Of a stretch of 64,000 nucleotides of DNA, positions 34,118-43,205 are shown piece by piece. The first letter of the stretch is position 1. Each line of letters opens with the position of its first letter. The notes beneath the pieces were generated by a model, which saw only the letters and a program-made list of their open reading frames with translations, was not told where the DNA came from and did no database searches. The position numbers and the translations under genes are program-made. The DNA comes from Cryobacterium sp. Y50 (GTDB lineage Bacteria; Actinomycetota; Actinomycetes; Actinomycetales; Microbacteriaceae): contig NZ_PJJM01000092.1 in assembly GCF_002929805.1 (NCBI RefSeq), positions 39,617 through 103,616 on the forward strand, given 5' to 3'.

Positions 34118-35029
34118 ATGAGCCCAGAAGCGCAGCGAGACCAACCAGCCGCGGTGGGCGTTGCCATCGCCCAGTTCGCGCCGGGGCCCGATAAAGCGCA
34201 GAACCGGGCCGTGATTTGCCAGCTGGCCACGACAGCCGCCCGACGCGGTGCCCACCTGGTGGTGTTCCCGGAGTACTCGGCCTTCTTCGAGCCCAAACTC
34301 GGCCCGGCGTTCGTCGCCGCCGCGGAGCCGCTCGATGGCCTGTTCGTGACGGCGCTCGCCGCGCTCGCAGCCGAATTGGGCATCCACATTGTGGGCGGCA
34401 TGCTCGAGACGACGGAGGACCCGGCCCGGTTTTCGAACACCCTGGTCGCCGTCGATCCGACCGGCCGCCTCGTCGCGAGCTATCGCAAGCTGCACCTCTA
34501 CGACGCCTTCGGCGACCGCGAATCCGACTGGGTGCTGCCGGGTGACATGGACGTTCCCGAAACGTTCGAAGTCGGCAGCCTGCGGGTGGGCCTGCAGACC
34601 TGTTATGACATCCGTTTTCCCGAAGTAACCCGTCGCCTCGTCGATGCCGGCGCAACCCTGGTGCTGGTGCCGGCCGAGTGGGTGCGCGGCCCCCTCAAGG
34701 AACACCACTGGCGCACATTACTGACTGCTCGGGCGCTCGAGAACACAGTGTTTGTGGCCGCGGCCGATCACACGCCGCCGATCGGCGTTGGCATGAGCAT
34801 GATCATCGATCCGATGGGCGTCGCGTTGATCAGTCTCGGTGAGGCAGCGGATGTCGCCATCGCCTTCCTGGAACCGGCGCGCGTTGAAGCGGTGCGCGCG
34901 ATCAACCCGGCCCTGGCGCTGCGCCGGTTCGCCGTCGTGCCGCGCCCTGATTCTTACGGCCCTGATTCTTACGGCCCTGATTCTGACGGCGCTGATTCTG
35001 ACGGCGCTGACCCGGCTACCGTTCGCTGA
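34118..35029 (+). CDS. Carbon-nitrogen hydrolase (nitrilase superfamily)
   Basis: A 303-residue amidase/nitrilase-fold protein. The catalytic triad is visible: Glu52 in VVFPEYS, Lys124 in SYRKLHLYD and Cys162 in QTCYDIRFPE. The order and the RFPE after the cysteine resemble omega-amidase and deaminated-glutathione amidase types. The last 25 residues are a low-complexity tail (PDSYG/PDSDG repeats) absent from the family, produced by a 15-bp tandem repeat. The stop overlaps the convergent DUF7882-type gene by 14 bp. Confidence 0.87.
   Translation: MSPEAQRDQPAAVGVAIAQFAPGPDKAQNRAVICQLATTAARRGAHLVVFPEYSAFFEPKLGPAFVAAAEPLDGLFVTALAALAAELGIHIVGGMLETTEDPARFSNTLVAVDPTGRLVASYRKLHLYDAFGDRESDWVLPGDMDVPETFEVGSLRVGLQTCYDIRFPEVTRRLVDAGATLVLVPAEWVRGPLKEHHWRTLLTARALENTVFVAAADHTPPIGVGMSMIIDPMGVALISLGEAADVAIAFLEPARVEAVRAINPALALRRFAVVPRPDSYGPDSYGPDSDGADSDGADPATVR
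34946..35011. repeat. 15-bp in-frame tandem repeat at the nitrilase C-terminus
   Basis: Four full copies and a partial copy of a 15-bp unit encode PDSYG, PDSYG, PDSDG, ADSDG, AD. The units diverge towards the 3' end. The repeat keeps frame, so it could vary in copy number without breaking the protein. Confidence 0.9.
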
Positions 35030-35408
35030 CGGTCGCCTTGGTCGTATGGGTCTGGGCGGCCGCCCGAATGCCGATGGCCGGTTCGACCCTAGGTGCCTGG
35101 TTGGCGTTGACGACCGCACTCTCTTCGGCGGTTACGACAAGCCCCTGGCAGCTGTTCGCCGCACGCGTGAGCTGCGCCACCCAGTTCGGATTGATGGTCG
35201 GAGCGTGGCCGCCGGCGAACTTGAAATAGAGCGGAATTGCCGGGTGCAGCCACGCCGCACTGCGCCCGTCGCCGACCACGGTGGCATCGCGCCAAGACAG
35301 CAGAAAGCTCTCATCGTGGCGCAGTTTCTGAACGATCACGAGTTGCAGATGCGCCAACATTCGGTCTTCGAATTCCACGACGACACGGTCATACGTGAGC
35401 GAACCCAT
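35016..35408 (-). CDS. DUF7882-type conserved small protein of Microbacteriaceae
   Basis: A 130-residue protein with MGSLTYDRVVVEFEDRMLAH, LRHDESFLLSW, AAWLHPAIPLYFKFAG and PTINPNWVAQLTRAA. This layout matches a short family that recurs in Microbacteriaceae, often left as hypothetical or misnamed as an ATP-dependent DNA ligase. It carries no ligase motif. No function is known. The following gap 35409-35562 holds nothing definite. Confidence 0.7.
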   Translation of the reverse strand: MGSLTYDRVVVEFEDRMLAHLQLVIVQKLRHDESFLLSWRDATVVGDGRSAAWLHPAIPLYFKFAGGHAPTINPNWVAQLTRAANSCQGLVVTAEESAVVNANQAPRVEPAIGIRAAAQTHTTKATVSER

Positions 35409-35562
35409 GAGTGCTACCTTCGGTCGGTCGTGCTGCCCCCAGCGAGAAGCAGAGGGTGTTGAAACACTGGAGCCGGAACGATTGAAAGCAAAGCCTGCAC
35501 TTTAGCGTGGAACCGGGTACTCCCGACCACTGTCCTCCGTTCAGGGGACAAACACAAGCAAT

Positions 35563-36714
35563 TCAGCAAGTGCCCAACGCCTTGTCACATTGATCTGCAC
35601 CGAGCGCCTGCTCCATCGGCGGCGGAGCGGTGAATTCGAGCCGGAGCAGTACTTCGAGTGGGCGTTCGATCTGACCGAAGTGCCCGGACCTCGCAATCGT
35701 ACTGATCACGCACTGGGGCACGACCTCGCACAATTTCGCGTCATCGGCGGCCGTGACGAACACGTCGTCGTCACCGTGCACGGCGCGCACCGGGCACACG
35801 ATCTGAGCCCAGCGCCGTGTTGCGTCGTAGGCTCCGGCGCGGTCAGTGGCGAGCACGAACCCGGCCGGACGCACCTCGGCTCCGAGCGCGGCGACCACGG
35901 TCGAGTCAATGATTCCTGGGTGTCGAAATAGCGGTGCAACGAGGCCGCGCAGCAGGTTCAGGCGAGCCAGGGCCTTGATCAGGCCACGACTAACCCCGCC
36001 GCCGAGCCGCAGCATCCGCATCGTCAGCAGCAGCGCGGTGAACGCTGGCAACACGAAGAAGTGGCGAATTGGGTGACGCACGCTGTCAATGATAGAAAAC
36101 GACGTGGCGGAGACCAGACCGACGGATGCTGTCGCCCGCGTCTCGCTCGCCGCCAGCTGCAACGCGATGATTCCTCCCATGGAATGACCCACGACGTTCC
36201 AGCGCTCGTAGCCGAGGGCGCGCGCGATTTCGGCGACTGTCTCGGCCATCGACTCGACGGTCAGGTTCACTTCATCCGCGGGAAGCGGCGAGTCGCCCCA
36301 CCCGGGCAGGTCGGGAAGGATCAGGTCGGGCAGATCACGCTCGGTCGCGTGGGCCGCCTGCAGCAGGGGCGTCCAGGTCGTCCAGGATCCGGCAGCGCCG
36401 TGCAGCAGAATGGTCGCGGTCTGGCTTGCGGTGCGGCGACCATGGCGCACCACGACTGTGCCGCCGCGCAGGCGCATTGAACTGGTCGTCAGCCCGAAAT
36501 GGTGGGCAGCCGGGTCGAGCGCGAAGGGGTTATAACCGAGCACGGTTGCCGGGGGTGCCGGGGGTGCCGGTCGGGGCTGGGAGTCGGGCTCACAGGATGG
36601 TTCCTGCACGGGTTGCGCCGGGCGCGGGCCTGGCTTCGGCCGCGGCGCCGGAGTATCAAGGCCGGTCGCGACGGAGAGGCTTCTGCTCGTTGGTCGGGTC
36701 ATCAAGATGCTCAT
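35563..36714 (-). CDS. Alpha/beta-fold hydrolase
   Basis: A 383-residue hydrolase. A proline-rich N-terminal segment (about residues 20-57) precedes the fold. The oxyanion region is LLHGAAGSWTTW, the nucleophile Ser is in VVGHSMGGIIALQ, the acid is in AVHGDDDVFV and the His in SGHFGQIERP. The substrate is unknown. ATGs at 36714 and 36702 are both possible; neither has a strong ribosome site. It is divergent from the Old Yellow Enzyme gene, with 233 bp between. Confidence 0.85.
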   Translation of the reverse strand: MSILMTRPTSRSLSVATGLDTPAPRPKPGPRPAQPVQEPSCEPDSQPRPAPPAPPATVLGYNPFALDPAAHHFGLTTSSMRLRGGTVVVRHGRRTASQTATILLHGAAGSWTTWTPLLQAAHATERDLPDLILPDLPGWGDSPLPADEVNLTVESMAETVAEIARALGYERWNVVGHSMGGIIALQLAASETRATASVGLVSATSFSIIDSVRHPIRHFFVLPAFTALLLTMRMLRLGGGVSRGLIKALARLNLLRGLVAPLFRHPGIIDSTVVAALGAEVRPAGFVLATDRAGAYDATRRWAQIVCPVRAVHGDDDVFVTAADDAKLCEVVPQCVISTIARSGHFGQIERPLEVLLRLEFTAPPPMEQALGADQCDKALGTC

Positions 36715-36947
36715 ATGGATAGTTCGGTGCCGGAACCGCGCCGGATTGCTCCCAGCCGTGACAAATACGGGGCACGAAACACAACGCGCAGGAAGCGAAC
36801 GCGTTGAGCCAATTGACAGGCCGGAATATCGAGTACGCCGCGTCCGTTACCGCCTACGGACGAAAAGCGACGACCGCTCGCCCCGTCCTCCCAGAACCCG
36901 TCGATCTGACTGACCGGCTGACTCGTTATTTTCAGAAAGAAGTACCC

Positions 36948-38021
36948 GTGAACCTCTTTTCCCCGCTGGCCCTCGGCGACCTTCAGCTGCCCAACCGCCT
37001 CGTGATGGCACCGCTGACTCGCATCCGTTCTGGACAGTCTGGGGTCCCCGGTGAGCTGGTGGCCCTGCACTATACGCAGCGAGCCACTCTCGGCTTGATC
37101 GTGAGCGAGGGCACCTACCCGAGCCACGCCGGTCAGGGTTTTCCGGGCCAGCCCGGCCTGGTCGAGCCGGAGCAACTCGCCGGTTGGCAGGCCGTGACCG
37201 ACTCCGTGCACGCCGCCGGCGGACGCATCGTCGCCCAGGTCATGCACGCCGGTCGGGTCACACACGAAGCCACGAACGGCGGATACCCGGTCGTGGCTCC
37301 GAGCGCGATCGCCATCACCGGTAGTACCCGCACCTATGACGGCAAGCAGGACTTTCCGGTGCCGCACGCGCTGACCATAGACGAACTTCCCGGCATCATC
37401 GCCGAGTTTGTGCGCGGGGCGAAGAATGCCATCGCGGCCGGATTCGACGGCGTCGAGGTGCACGGCGCGAACGGCTACCTGCTGCACGAATTCCTCTCGC
37501 CGACCTCCAACGTGCGCGACGACGCCTTCGGCGGGTCACCCGAGAATCGCGCCCGTTTCGTCATCGACGTCGTCACGGCGGTTGCCGCGGTGATCGGCGC
37601 CGGCAAGGTGGGCCTGCGCATCTCGCCCGAGCACAACATTCAAGATGCCCTCGAAACGGATGCCGATGACGTCGCGGCCACCTACGGTGCCCTCCTCGGC
37701 GGGATCGCCCCGCTGGGCCTGGCGTACCTGAGCGTGCTGCACGCCGACCCGGCCGGGGAGTTCGTGCAACACCTGCGGGCGCGTTTCGGTGGCAACCTTC
37801 TGGTGAACAGCGGATTCGGCGTGATCACCTCGCGCGACGAAGCCCTCGCCCTGGTTCGTGACGACGTCGCGGATGCCGTCGTGGTGGGTCGCGCGGCCAT
37901 CGCCAACCCCGACCTGCTGCGGCGCTGGCAGGAGGACCTGCCCGTGAACGAGCCCAACCCGCTCACCTACTACGCCGACGGCGCCCGCGGCTACACCGAC
38001 TACCCCGCTTTAGCTTCCTAA
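36948..38021 (+). CDS. Old Yellow Enzyme-family NADH:flavin oxidoreductase
   Basis: A 357-residue FMN TIM barrel that reduces activated C=C bonds (enones, nitro compounds). Motifs include LPNRLVMAPLTRIR, MHAGR, FDGVEVHGANGYLLHEFLS, NVRDDAFGGS and a C-terminal VVGRAAIANPDL. GTG 36948 (VNLFSPLALGDLQ) is chosen because it gives the normal NemA-type N-terminus after AGAAAGAAG; an ORF from 36804 would add 48 atypical residues. The region 36715-36947 shows no clear operator. Confidence 0.9.
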   Translation: MNLFSPLALGDLQLPNRLVMAPLTRIRSGQSGVPGELVALHYTQRATLGLIVSEGTYPSHAGQGFPGQPGLVEPEQLAGWQAVTDSVHAAGGRIVAQVMHAGRVTHEATNGGYPVVAPSAIAITGSTRTYDGKQDFPVPHALTIDELPGIIAEFVRGAKNAIAAGFDGVEVHGANGYLLHEFLSPTSNVRDDAFGGSPENRARFVIDVVTAVAAVIGAGKVGLRISPEHNIQDALETDADDVAATYGALLGGIAPLGLAYLSVLHADPAGEFVQHLRARFGGNLLVNSGFGVITSRDEALALVRDDVADAVVVGRAAIANPDLLRRWQEDLPVNEPNPLTYYADGARGYTDYPALAS

Positions 38022-38063
38022 CTACCCGGCCCTGGCTTCTAAACTCCACTCTTGCTCGGGTCG

Positions 38064-38161
38064 GGTGCGTAACTCCTGCAATTCTTAGGCTGTCGGCGAA
38101 AGTTCCGCGTCATTTCGCGGGCGAGAACGCGCTGCCGCAGAAATTGCAGGAGTTATGCACC
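38064..38161. repeat. 98-bp element with 20-bp terminal inverted repeats
   Basis: GGTGCGTAACTCCTGCAATT (38064-38083) is matched in reverse complement by 38142-38161 with one mismatch. The 58-bp interior can also fold. It lies between the convergent oxidoreductase and aminotransferase genes and may act as a terminator or be a small mobile or REP-type unit. No transposase is present. Confidence 0.7.
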
Positions 38162-38204
38162 GGAATTGGTTGCGAAGCCCCTTGGTCCCCTTGACAGCGG
38201 GGTT

Positions 38205-39434
38205 TTACCGCCGAGACAGCGCCGCGAGTTGCGCGGATGCTCGCTCGAGCAGGCCGACCTTCTTGCAGTAAGCGAACCGCACGAGCGGCGCATATTCGGC
38301 CCGGTGCGCGGGGGAGCAAAACGCCGCAATCGGCACCGCGACAACCCCGGCCAGCTCGGGGAGTCGGCGGCAGAAGTCGGCACCGTCGGTGAAACCGAGC
38401 GGTGTCGCGTCCGCCACGATGAAATACGAGCCCTGCGGCACGCTGATGGCGAATCCGGCCGCACGAAGCCCCGTGGCCAGAACATCGCGCTTGCCCTTCA
38501 TCTCGGCGGCGCTACCCGAAAAATACGAGTCCGGCAGGTCGAGCCCTACCGCGATGGCCGGCTGAAACGGCGCCGCGTTCACGAAGGTGAGAAACTGTTT
38601 GACCGCGAGAATGGCGGTCACGATCGCGGCGGGCGCACTCAGCCACCCTACCTTCCAGCCGGTCAGGCTGAACGTCTTGCCCCCGGATGAAATGGTGACC
38701 GTGCGCTCCCACGCCCCCGGCAGCGTCGCGATCGGAATGTGCGGCACCCCGAAAGTGAGGTGTTCGTAGACCTCATCTGTGACGATCAACGCGTCGTGCT
38801 GGTGTGCAAGCTGCACGATGAGCTCGAGCGTCTCCCGGGGAAAAACCGCCCCGGTCGGGTTGTGCGGATCGTTCACGATGATCAATCGGGTGCGGTCGGT
38901 CACAGCGGTGCGCAGAGCGTCGAGGTCGGGCTGAAAGTCGGGAGCGCGTAGCGGCACCGTTCGGTGGATGCCTCCACCCAGGCCGATCAGTCCACCGTAG
39001 GCATCGTAGAACGGCTCGAAGGTGACGACCTCGTCGCCCGGTTCGATCAGGGCCAGAATGGTCGCCGCGAGCGCTTCGGTCGCGCCGGCCGTGACCAGAA
39101 TTTCACTGCCAGGGTCGAGGGTTAGTCCGTAGAAACGCTGTTGGTGTCTGGCAATCGCGTCGAGGAGGGTCGGCTGGCCGCGTCCAGGCGGATACTGGTT
39201 CATCCCGTCGCTGATCGCCTGGCGGGCGGCCTCGAGAACCTCGGCCGGTCCGTCTTCATCCGGAAAGCCCTGCCCGAGGTTGATGGCACCGGTACGCGCG
39301 GCGAGCGCGCTCATCTCGGCGAAAATACTCGCAGCGACGCTGCCGTCCTCGGTGAGGAGCCCGGCCCCGCGGGCTGTGCGTCGCCAGGCACCCGAGACGA
39401 TCGGGGTATGTTCTGTGTGGAAAGAGTCCTGCAT
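38205..39434 (-). CDS. Class I/II PLP aminotransferase (DapC/kynurenine-type)
   Basis: A 409-residue fold-type I aminotransferase. AINLGQGFPDEDGP, MNQYPPGRGQPTL, VTAGATEALAATI, NDPHNPTGAVF, the PLP lysine in SSGGKTFSLTGWKVGW and a C-terminal VRFAYCKK are visible. This pattern fits N-succinyldiaminopimelate aminotransferase DapC and the related methionine/kynurenine aminotransferases, which sequence alone does not separate. The ATG at 39434 follows GGAG; 39476 is an alternative. It is divergent from the htrA-like gene. Confidence 0.87.
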   Translation of the reverse strand: MQDSFHTEHTPIVSGAWRRTARGAGLLTEDGSVAASIFAEMSALAARTGAINLGQGFPDEDGPAEVLEAARQAISDGMNQYPPGRGQPTLLDAIARHQQRFYGLTLDPGSEILVTAGATEALAATILALIEPGDEVVTFEPFYDAYGGLIGLGGGIHRTVPLRAPDFQPDLDALRTAVTDRTRLIIVNDPHNPTGAVFPRETLELIVQLAHQHDALIVTDEVYEHLTFGVPHIPIATLPGAWERTVTISSGGKTFSLTGWKVGWLSAPAAIVTAILAVKQFLTFVNAAPFQPAIAVGLDLPDSYFSGSAAEMKGKRDVLATGLRAAGFAISVPQGSYFIVADATPLGFTDGADFCRRLPELAGVVAVPIAAFCSPAHRAEYAPLVRFAYCKKVGLLERASAQLAALSRR

Positions 39435-39551
39435 ACGCTCCAAACTATCGCCTCGGCAAGGTCTCGGCTCGATCATTGAATGCTCTCAGGCCGTACAGAC
39501 CGAACGTTCAGGTTCGGGCGCAAAGCTGGCAACGCTTGGAAGGAGCACCCG

Positions 39552-41177
39552 ATGACCGACAACAATAAAGATTCTGGCACCAACCCCGACCCGGCTGATG
39601 ATGCAGCAGCCTTTGCCGTGAATGAGTCCGGAGAGGCCACTGCGCCCACTGCACCGCCGGTGCTACCCACCGAAGCGCCGGCCGCCCCCTCGGCCCCGAC
39701 CACCACACCGGCGAATTCCGAGCCCGCAGTGCCGGTCGTTTACGCACCGACCCAGCCGGCAGCGTCCGTTTCAGCTGAGCCCGTCACGAATCAGACCTCC
39801 GCTCACCCGACGGATGCCTTCGGTCGCCCTGCGCCGACCGCCGCCGCGTCTCCCGCGGCCCACGCTCCAAGCGCCGCTTCGCAGGACTACGCCACTGCGA
39901 ATTCCTATCCCACGGATTCCTACCCCGGGCAGCCGTTCCCAGCCGGCAAGACCAAGGAATCCGGTCGCCGCAAGGGCAGCGTCGCACTGATCGCCGCCCT
40001 CGCTATTGGCGCCCTGGTCGGCGGATCGTCGGGCGCCGGCATCACCGCTCTCATGATGAGCAACCAGAACAACGGCGTCCGGGTCAGCGAAGCCTCCGGC
40101 CCGAACAATGTCGTCGTCAATGACTCCACGAGCGTCAATCAGATCACCGCCGTCGCCGCGAAGGCCTCGCCGAGCGTCGTAACCATTGATGTCGCCAACG
40201 GCTCCTCGGGAGGTACCGGTTCAGGGGTCATCCTCACCGAAGACGGGTACGTTCTCACCAACACCCACGTCGTCACCCTCGACGGGGCAGCCTCGGACGT
40301 CACGATCGAGGTCAAGAGCAATGATGGCAAGCTGTACACCGCCACGCTCGTTGGCACCGACCCCATCTCCGACCTCGCCGTCATCAAACTGACCGATGCC
40401 AGCGGACTGACCCCAATCACCTGGGGCGACTCCTCCGAGCTCAACGTCGGCGACAGCGCCATCGCCATCGGTGCCCCACTGGGGCTCTCCGGCACGGTTA
40501 CCGACGGCATCGTCAGCGCGCTCAACCGCAGCATCACGGTCGCAAGCTCGGCCGCACCGACCTCGCCCGACCAGACGGTGCCCGATGAGGGAGACAGCCA
40601 GAACCCGTTCTTCTTCGATTTCCCCGACCAGAACGGCGAACAGTCGCCGGGTTCCCAGAGCGCCACCGCGAGTATCTCCCTTCCCGTGATCCAAACGGAT
40701 GCCGCCATCAACCCCGGCAACTCCGGTGGCGCCCTGCTGAATGACGCCGGTGAGCTGATCGGCATCAACGTGGCCATTGCCAGCGCTGGCAGCACGACCG
40801 CGTCGTCAGCGACCGGAAGCATCGGCGTGGGATTCTCGATCCCGTCGAACTTCGCCCAGCGCATCTCCGATGAGATCATCGCCAATGGAACGGCCACGCA
40901 CGGCCTGCTCGGTGCGAGCGTCAGAGACGCGTCGAGCTCGACCAGCAACACGGTGGGTGCCGTCATCGTCGAAGCCAGCCCCGGTGGTGCCGCCGAGAAG
41001 GCCGGCCTGACCGAGGGCGACGTGGTTACCAACTTCAACGGTGTACCGATCACCGACGCGATCGACCTCACCGCTCAGGTGCGGGTGCTCCCTGCTGGTG
41101 GAACCGCTGACCTGACCTATGTGCGGGATGGAAAGTCGTTCACCATCTCCGTCACGGTCGGCGAGCTCACCAGCTGA
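39552..41177 (+). CDS. HtrA/DegP-like membrane-anchored serine protease
   Basis: A 541-residue S1C protease with a cytoplasmic, disordered Ala/Pro/Thr-rich N-terminus (about 1-140), one membrane segment (GSVALIAALAIGALVGGSSG), a trypsin-like domain and a C-terminal PDZ domain. The triad is His239 in TNTHVV, Asp274 in ISDLAVIKL and Ser391 in NPGNSGGALL. It should act on misfolded exported proteins outside the membrane. The ATG at 39552 follows GGAAGGAG; an extension to 39480 is unlikely. Confidence 0.92.
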   Translation: MTDNNKDSGTNPDPADDAAAFAVNESGEATAPTAPPVLPTEAPAAPSAPTTTPANSEPAVPVVYAPTQPAASVSAEPVTNQTSAHPTDAFGRPAPTAAASPAAHAPSAASQDYATANSYPTDSYPGQPFPAGKTKESGRRKGSVALIAALAIGALVGGSSGAGITALMMSNQNNGVRVSEASGPNNVVVNDSTSVNQITAVAAKASPSVVTIDVANGSSGGTGSGVILTEDGYVLTNTHVVTLDGAASDVTIEVKSNDGKLYTATLVGTDPISDLAVIKLTDASGLTPITWGDSSELNVGDSAIAIGAPLGLSGTVTDGIVSALNRSITVASSAAPTSPDQTVPDEGDSQNPFFFDFPDQNGEQSPGSQSATASISLPVIQTDAAINPGNSGGALLNDAGELIGINVAIASAGSTTASSATGSIGVGFSIPSNFAQRISDEIIANGTATHGLLGASVRDASSSTSNTVGAVIVEASPGGAAEKAGLTEGDVVTNFNGVPITDAIDLTAQVRVLPAGGTADLTYVRDGKSFTISVTVGELTS

Positions 41178-41212
41178 GCCCCGCTCCTTCCTACCGCTTC
41201 TCACACCTTCCC

Positions 41213-41250
41213 GTAAATTGCGCCGCCGGTAAGCCGGCGGCGCAATTTAC
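41213..41250 (+). terminator. Perfect 17-bp hairpin terminator
   Basis: 41213-41229 and 41234-41250 are perfectly complementary (GTAAATTGCGCCGCCGG and its reverse complement) around a TAAG loop. It lies 36 bp after the protease stop and before the wall-polymer genes. There is no T-run. Confidence 0.85.
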
Positions 41251-41347
41251 GCGTTCGGCACCGGCGCGTGGCGAATTGCCGGGCTGGTAGGCTCGATCGT
41301 CCTACCCCATTAGCGGAAAGCCGGCCAGCCAGGTGCACCAAGGTAGT

Positions 41348-42376
41348 ATGAGATTTCTGCCCGGGGTCTCGTACGTGATGCCCGTGCTGAACGAGGCGAC
41401 ACACGTGCGAGCCGCAGTCGAGAGCCTGCTGGGCCAGGACTACCAGGGACCGTTCGAGGTCACCCTGGCGCTCGGACCGAGCATCGACGGAACGACCGAA
41501 CTGGTCGAAGAAATGGCCTCCGTTGACTCACGCATTCGTGTCGTGGCCAACGAGGTGGGGTCGACTCCGGCCGGCCTGAACACTGCCATTGGCTCCTCCC
41601 AATATGCGGTCGTCATTCGCGTGGACGCGCACTCGGTGTTGCCCCCCGAGTACGCCCGTGTCGCGGTTGAGACGCTCGAACGCACCGGCGCCGACAATGT
41701 CGGCGGCATCATGGATGCTCGCGGGATCAGCGCCTTTGAACGGGCCGTGGCCCGCGCCTACGGCACCCGGATCGGCCTGGGCGGGACACCGCACCACGTG
41801 GGTGGAGCGGAAGGGGCCGCCGAAACGGTCTATCTGGGCTGTTTTCGCACCCAGAGCATCCTCAACGTCGGCCTCTTCGACGAGGGTGTGAAGCGCGGCC
41901 AGGACTGGGACCTTAATCGGCGGCTGCGCGAGGCCGGTGGCCTGGTCTGGTTCACGCCAAAGCTCCGAGTGCTCTACCGGCCCCGGCCGACCCTCGCCCA
42001 ATTGGCGCGGCAGATGTTGTCGACCGGGCTGTGGCGCGGAGAACTCGCTCGGCGCTACCCAGCGGCCAACGGCATCCGTTATTTTGTGCCGCCAATCATG
42101 GTGCTCGGAGTGACTCTCGGGATGCTCCTCGGGCTCGGGGGGCTCCTGCAGCTGGCTCTCGGCTCAGCGCCGTGGCTGCTCCTCGGCCTGATCGTTCCGG
42201 CTGGGTATCTGCTCATCGTCGTCGCCGCGACTCTCGCGGTGGCACGACCAGACGGATTTCGTGCGAGCCTGCACTTTCTCATAGTCTTGCCATGCATTCA
42301 CTTTTGCTGGGGAATCGGCTTCGTCCTCGGGTACCTCAAGCTCACCAGCAACATCACGGCACACACGGGAAGGTGA
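41348..42376 (+). CDS. Family 2 glycosyltransferase with membrane C-terminus
   Basis: About 342 residues. The GT-A core has SYVMPVLNEATHVRAAVESL, a DxD-like VIRVDAHSVLPP and GQDWDLNRRLREAGG, followed by hydrophobic segments in the last 100 residues (VPPIMVLGVTLGMLLGLGGL and others). This design is that of ExoA/succinoglycan-type GT2 enzymes. ATG 41348 is preferred (AAGG upstream); a GTG at 41333 is possible. It begins a co-directional surface-polymer operon. Confidence 0.85.
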   Translation: MRFLPGVSYVMPVLNEATHVRAAVESLLGQDYQGPFEVTLALGPSIDGTTELVEEMASVDSRIRVVANEVGSTPAGLNTAIGSSQYAVVIRVDAHSVLPPEYARVAVETLERTGADNVGGIMDARGISAFERAVARAYGTRIGLGGTPHHVGGAEGAAETVYLGCFRTQSILNVGLFDEGVKRGQDWDLNRRLREAGGLVWFTPKLRVLYRPRPTLAQLARQMLSTGLWRGELARRYPAANGIRYFVPPIMVLGVTLGMLLGLGGLLQLALGSAPWLLLGLIVPAGYLLIVVAATLAVARPDGFRASLHFLIVLPCIHFCWGIGFVLGYLKLTSNITAHTGR

Positions 42377-42380
42377 GCGC

Positions 42381-43205
42381 ATGACCAGTTCGCCCAATAT
42401 CGCGCGTTCAGGCAAAGCCCGGCCGGAGTCGATCGCCCAGTTGCGCGCGGTGGCGCAGCCGCCCGAGGTGCGCCTACGCGCCAACGCCGAGCATTGGACC
42501 GCGAGCCTGTACCTGCGCGATCTGTCGCCGTACTTGACCTGGATGCTCCTGAAGACTCGCATCTCGGCCAACGGTGTGACCGCACTGATGATTCTGGCCG
42601 GCTGGTCGACCGCGGCGGCCCTTTTGGTTCCGGGAATCTGGGGCGCCCTGCTCGCGCTCGTGCTCAGCCAGGTGCAAATGCTGATCGACTGCTGCGACGG
42701 GGAAGTCGCCCGCTGGCGCGGCACGTCCTCGCCCGCAGGGGTGTTTCTCGACAAAGTCGGACACTACTCGACCGAGTCACTCATTCCCATTGCCCTCGGC
42801 TTTCGGGCAGCCGCCCACCCGTTTGAGTCGCCCGAGGATTTTCTCTGGACCAGCCTCGCGCTGCTGCTCGCCCTGATCATCGTGCTGAACAAAGCGCTCA
42901 ATGACATGGTGCACGTCGCCCGTGCCAACGCCGGCCTGACCAAGCTCGCCGACACCCACGGCGAGAAGACCCCGACGTCGAGCCTGATCGCCCGCGTACG
43001 CCGTCTCGCCCGTTTCGTGCCTTTCCACCGGCTATACCACTCGGTCGAACTGACCATGGTGATCTTCGCCGCGGCCGTCGTGGGCCTCGTCATCGGGCAG
43101 CCCATCGTGGACCGGGCCGTGCTGAGTATCTTGGTTCCACTCGCGTTGCTCTCGCTCATCGGCCATTTCGTGGCCATCATGGCGTCCAAGCGTGTCCGTT
43201 CCTAG
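42381..43205 (+). CDS. CDP-alcohol phosphatidyltransferase family protein with altered motif
   Basis: A 274-residue membrane protein with six likely transmembrane helices. The family motif appears as DCCDGEVARWRG...G...D...H: Asp103, Asp106, Gly107, Arg111, Gly120 and Asp124 are present, but His128 replaces the fourth Asp, thought to be the catalytic base. It should transfer a phospho-alcohol from a CDP-alcohol to an acceptor in the membrane. Context suggests a phosphopolyol of a wall glycopolymer. It starts 4 bp after the GT2 gene and overlaps the next gene by 14 bp. Confidence 0.85.
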   Translation: MTSSPNIARSGKARPESIAQLRAVAQPPEVRLRANAEHWTASLYLRDLSPYLTWMLLKTRISANGVTALMILAGWSTAAALLVPGIWGALLALVLSQVQMLIDCCDGEVARWRGTSSPAGVFLDKVGHYSTESLIPIALGFRAAAHPFESPEDFLWTSLALLLALIIVLNKALNDMVHVARANAGLTKLADTHGEKTPTSSLIARVRRLARFVPFHRLYHSVELTMVIFAAAVVGLVIGQPIVDRAVLSILVPLALLSLIGHFVAIMASKRVRS

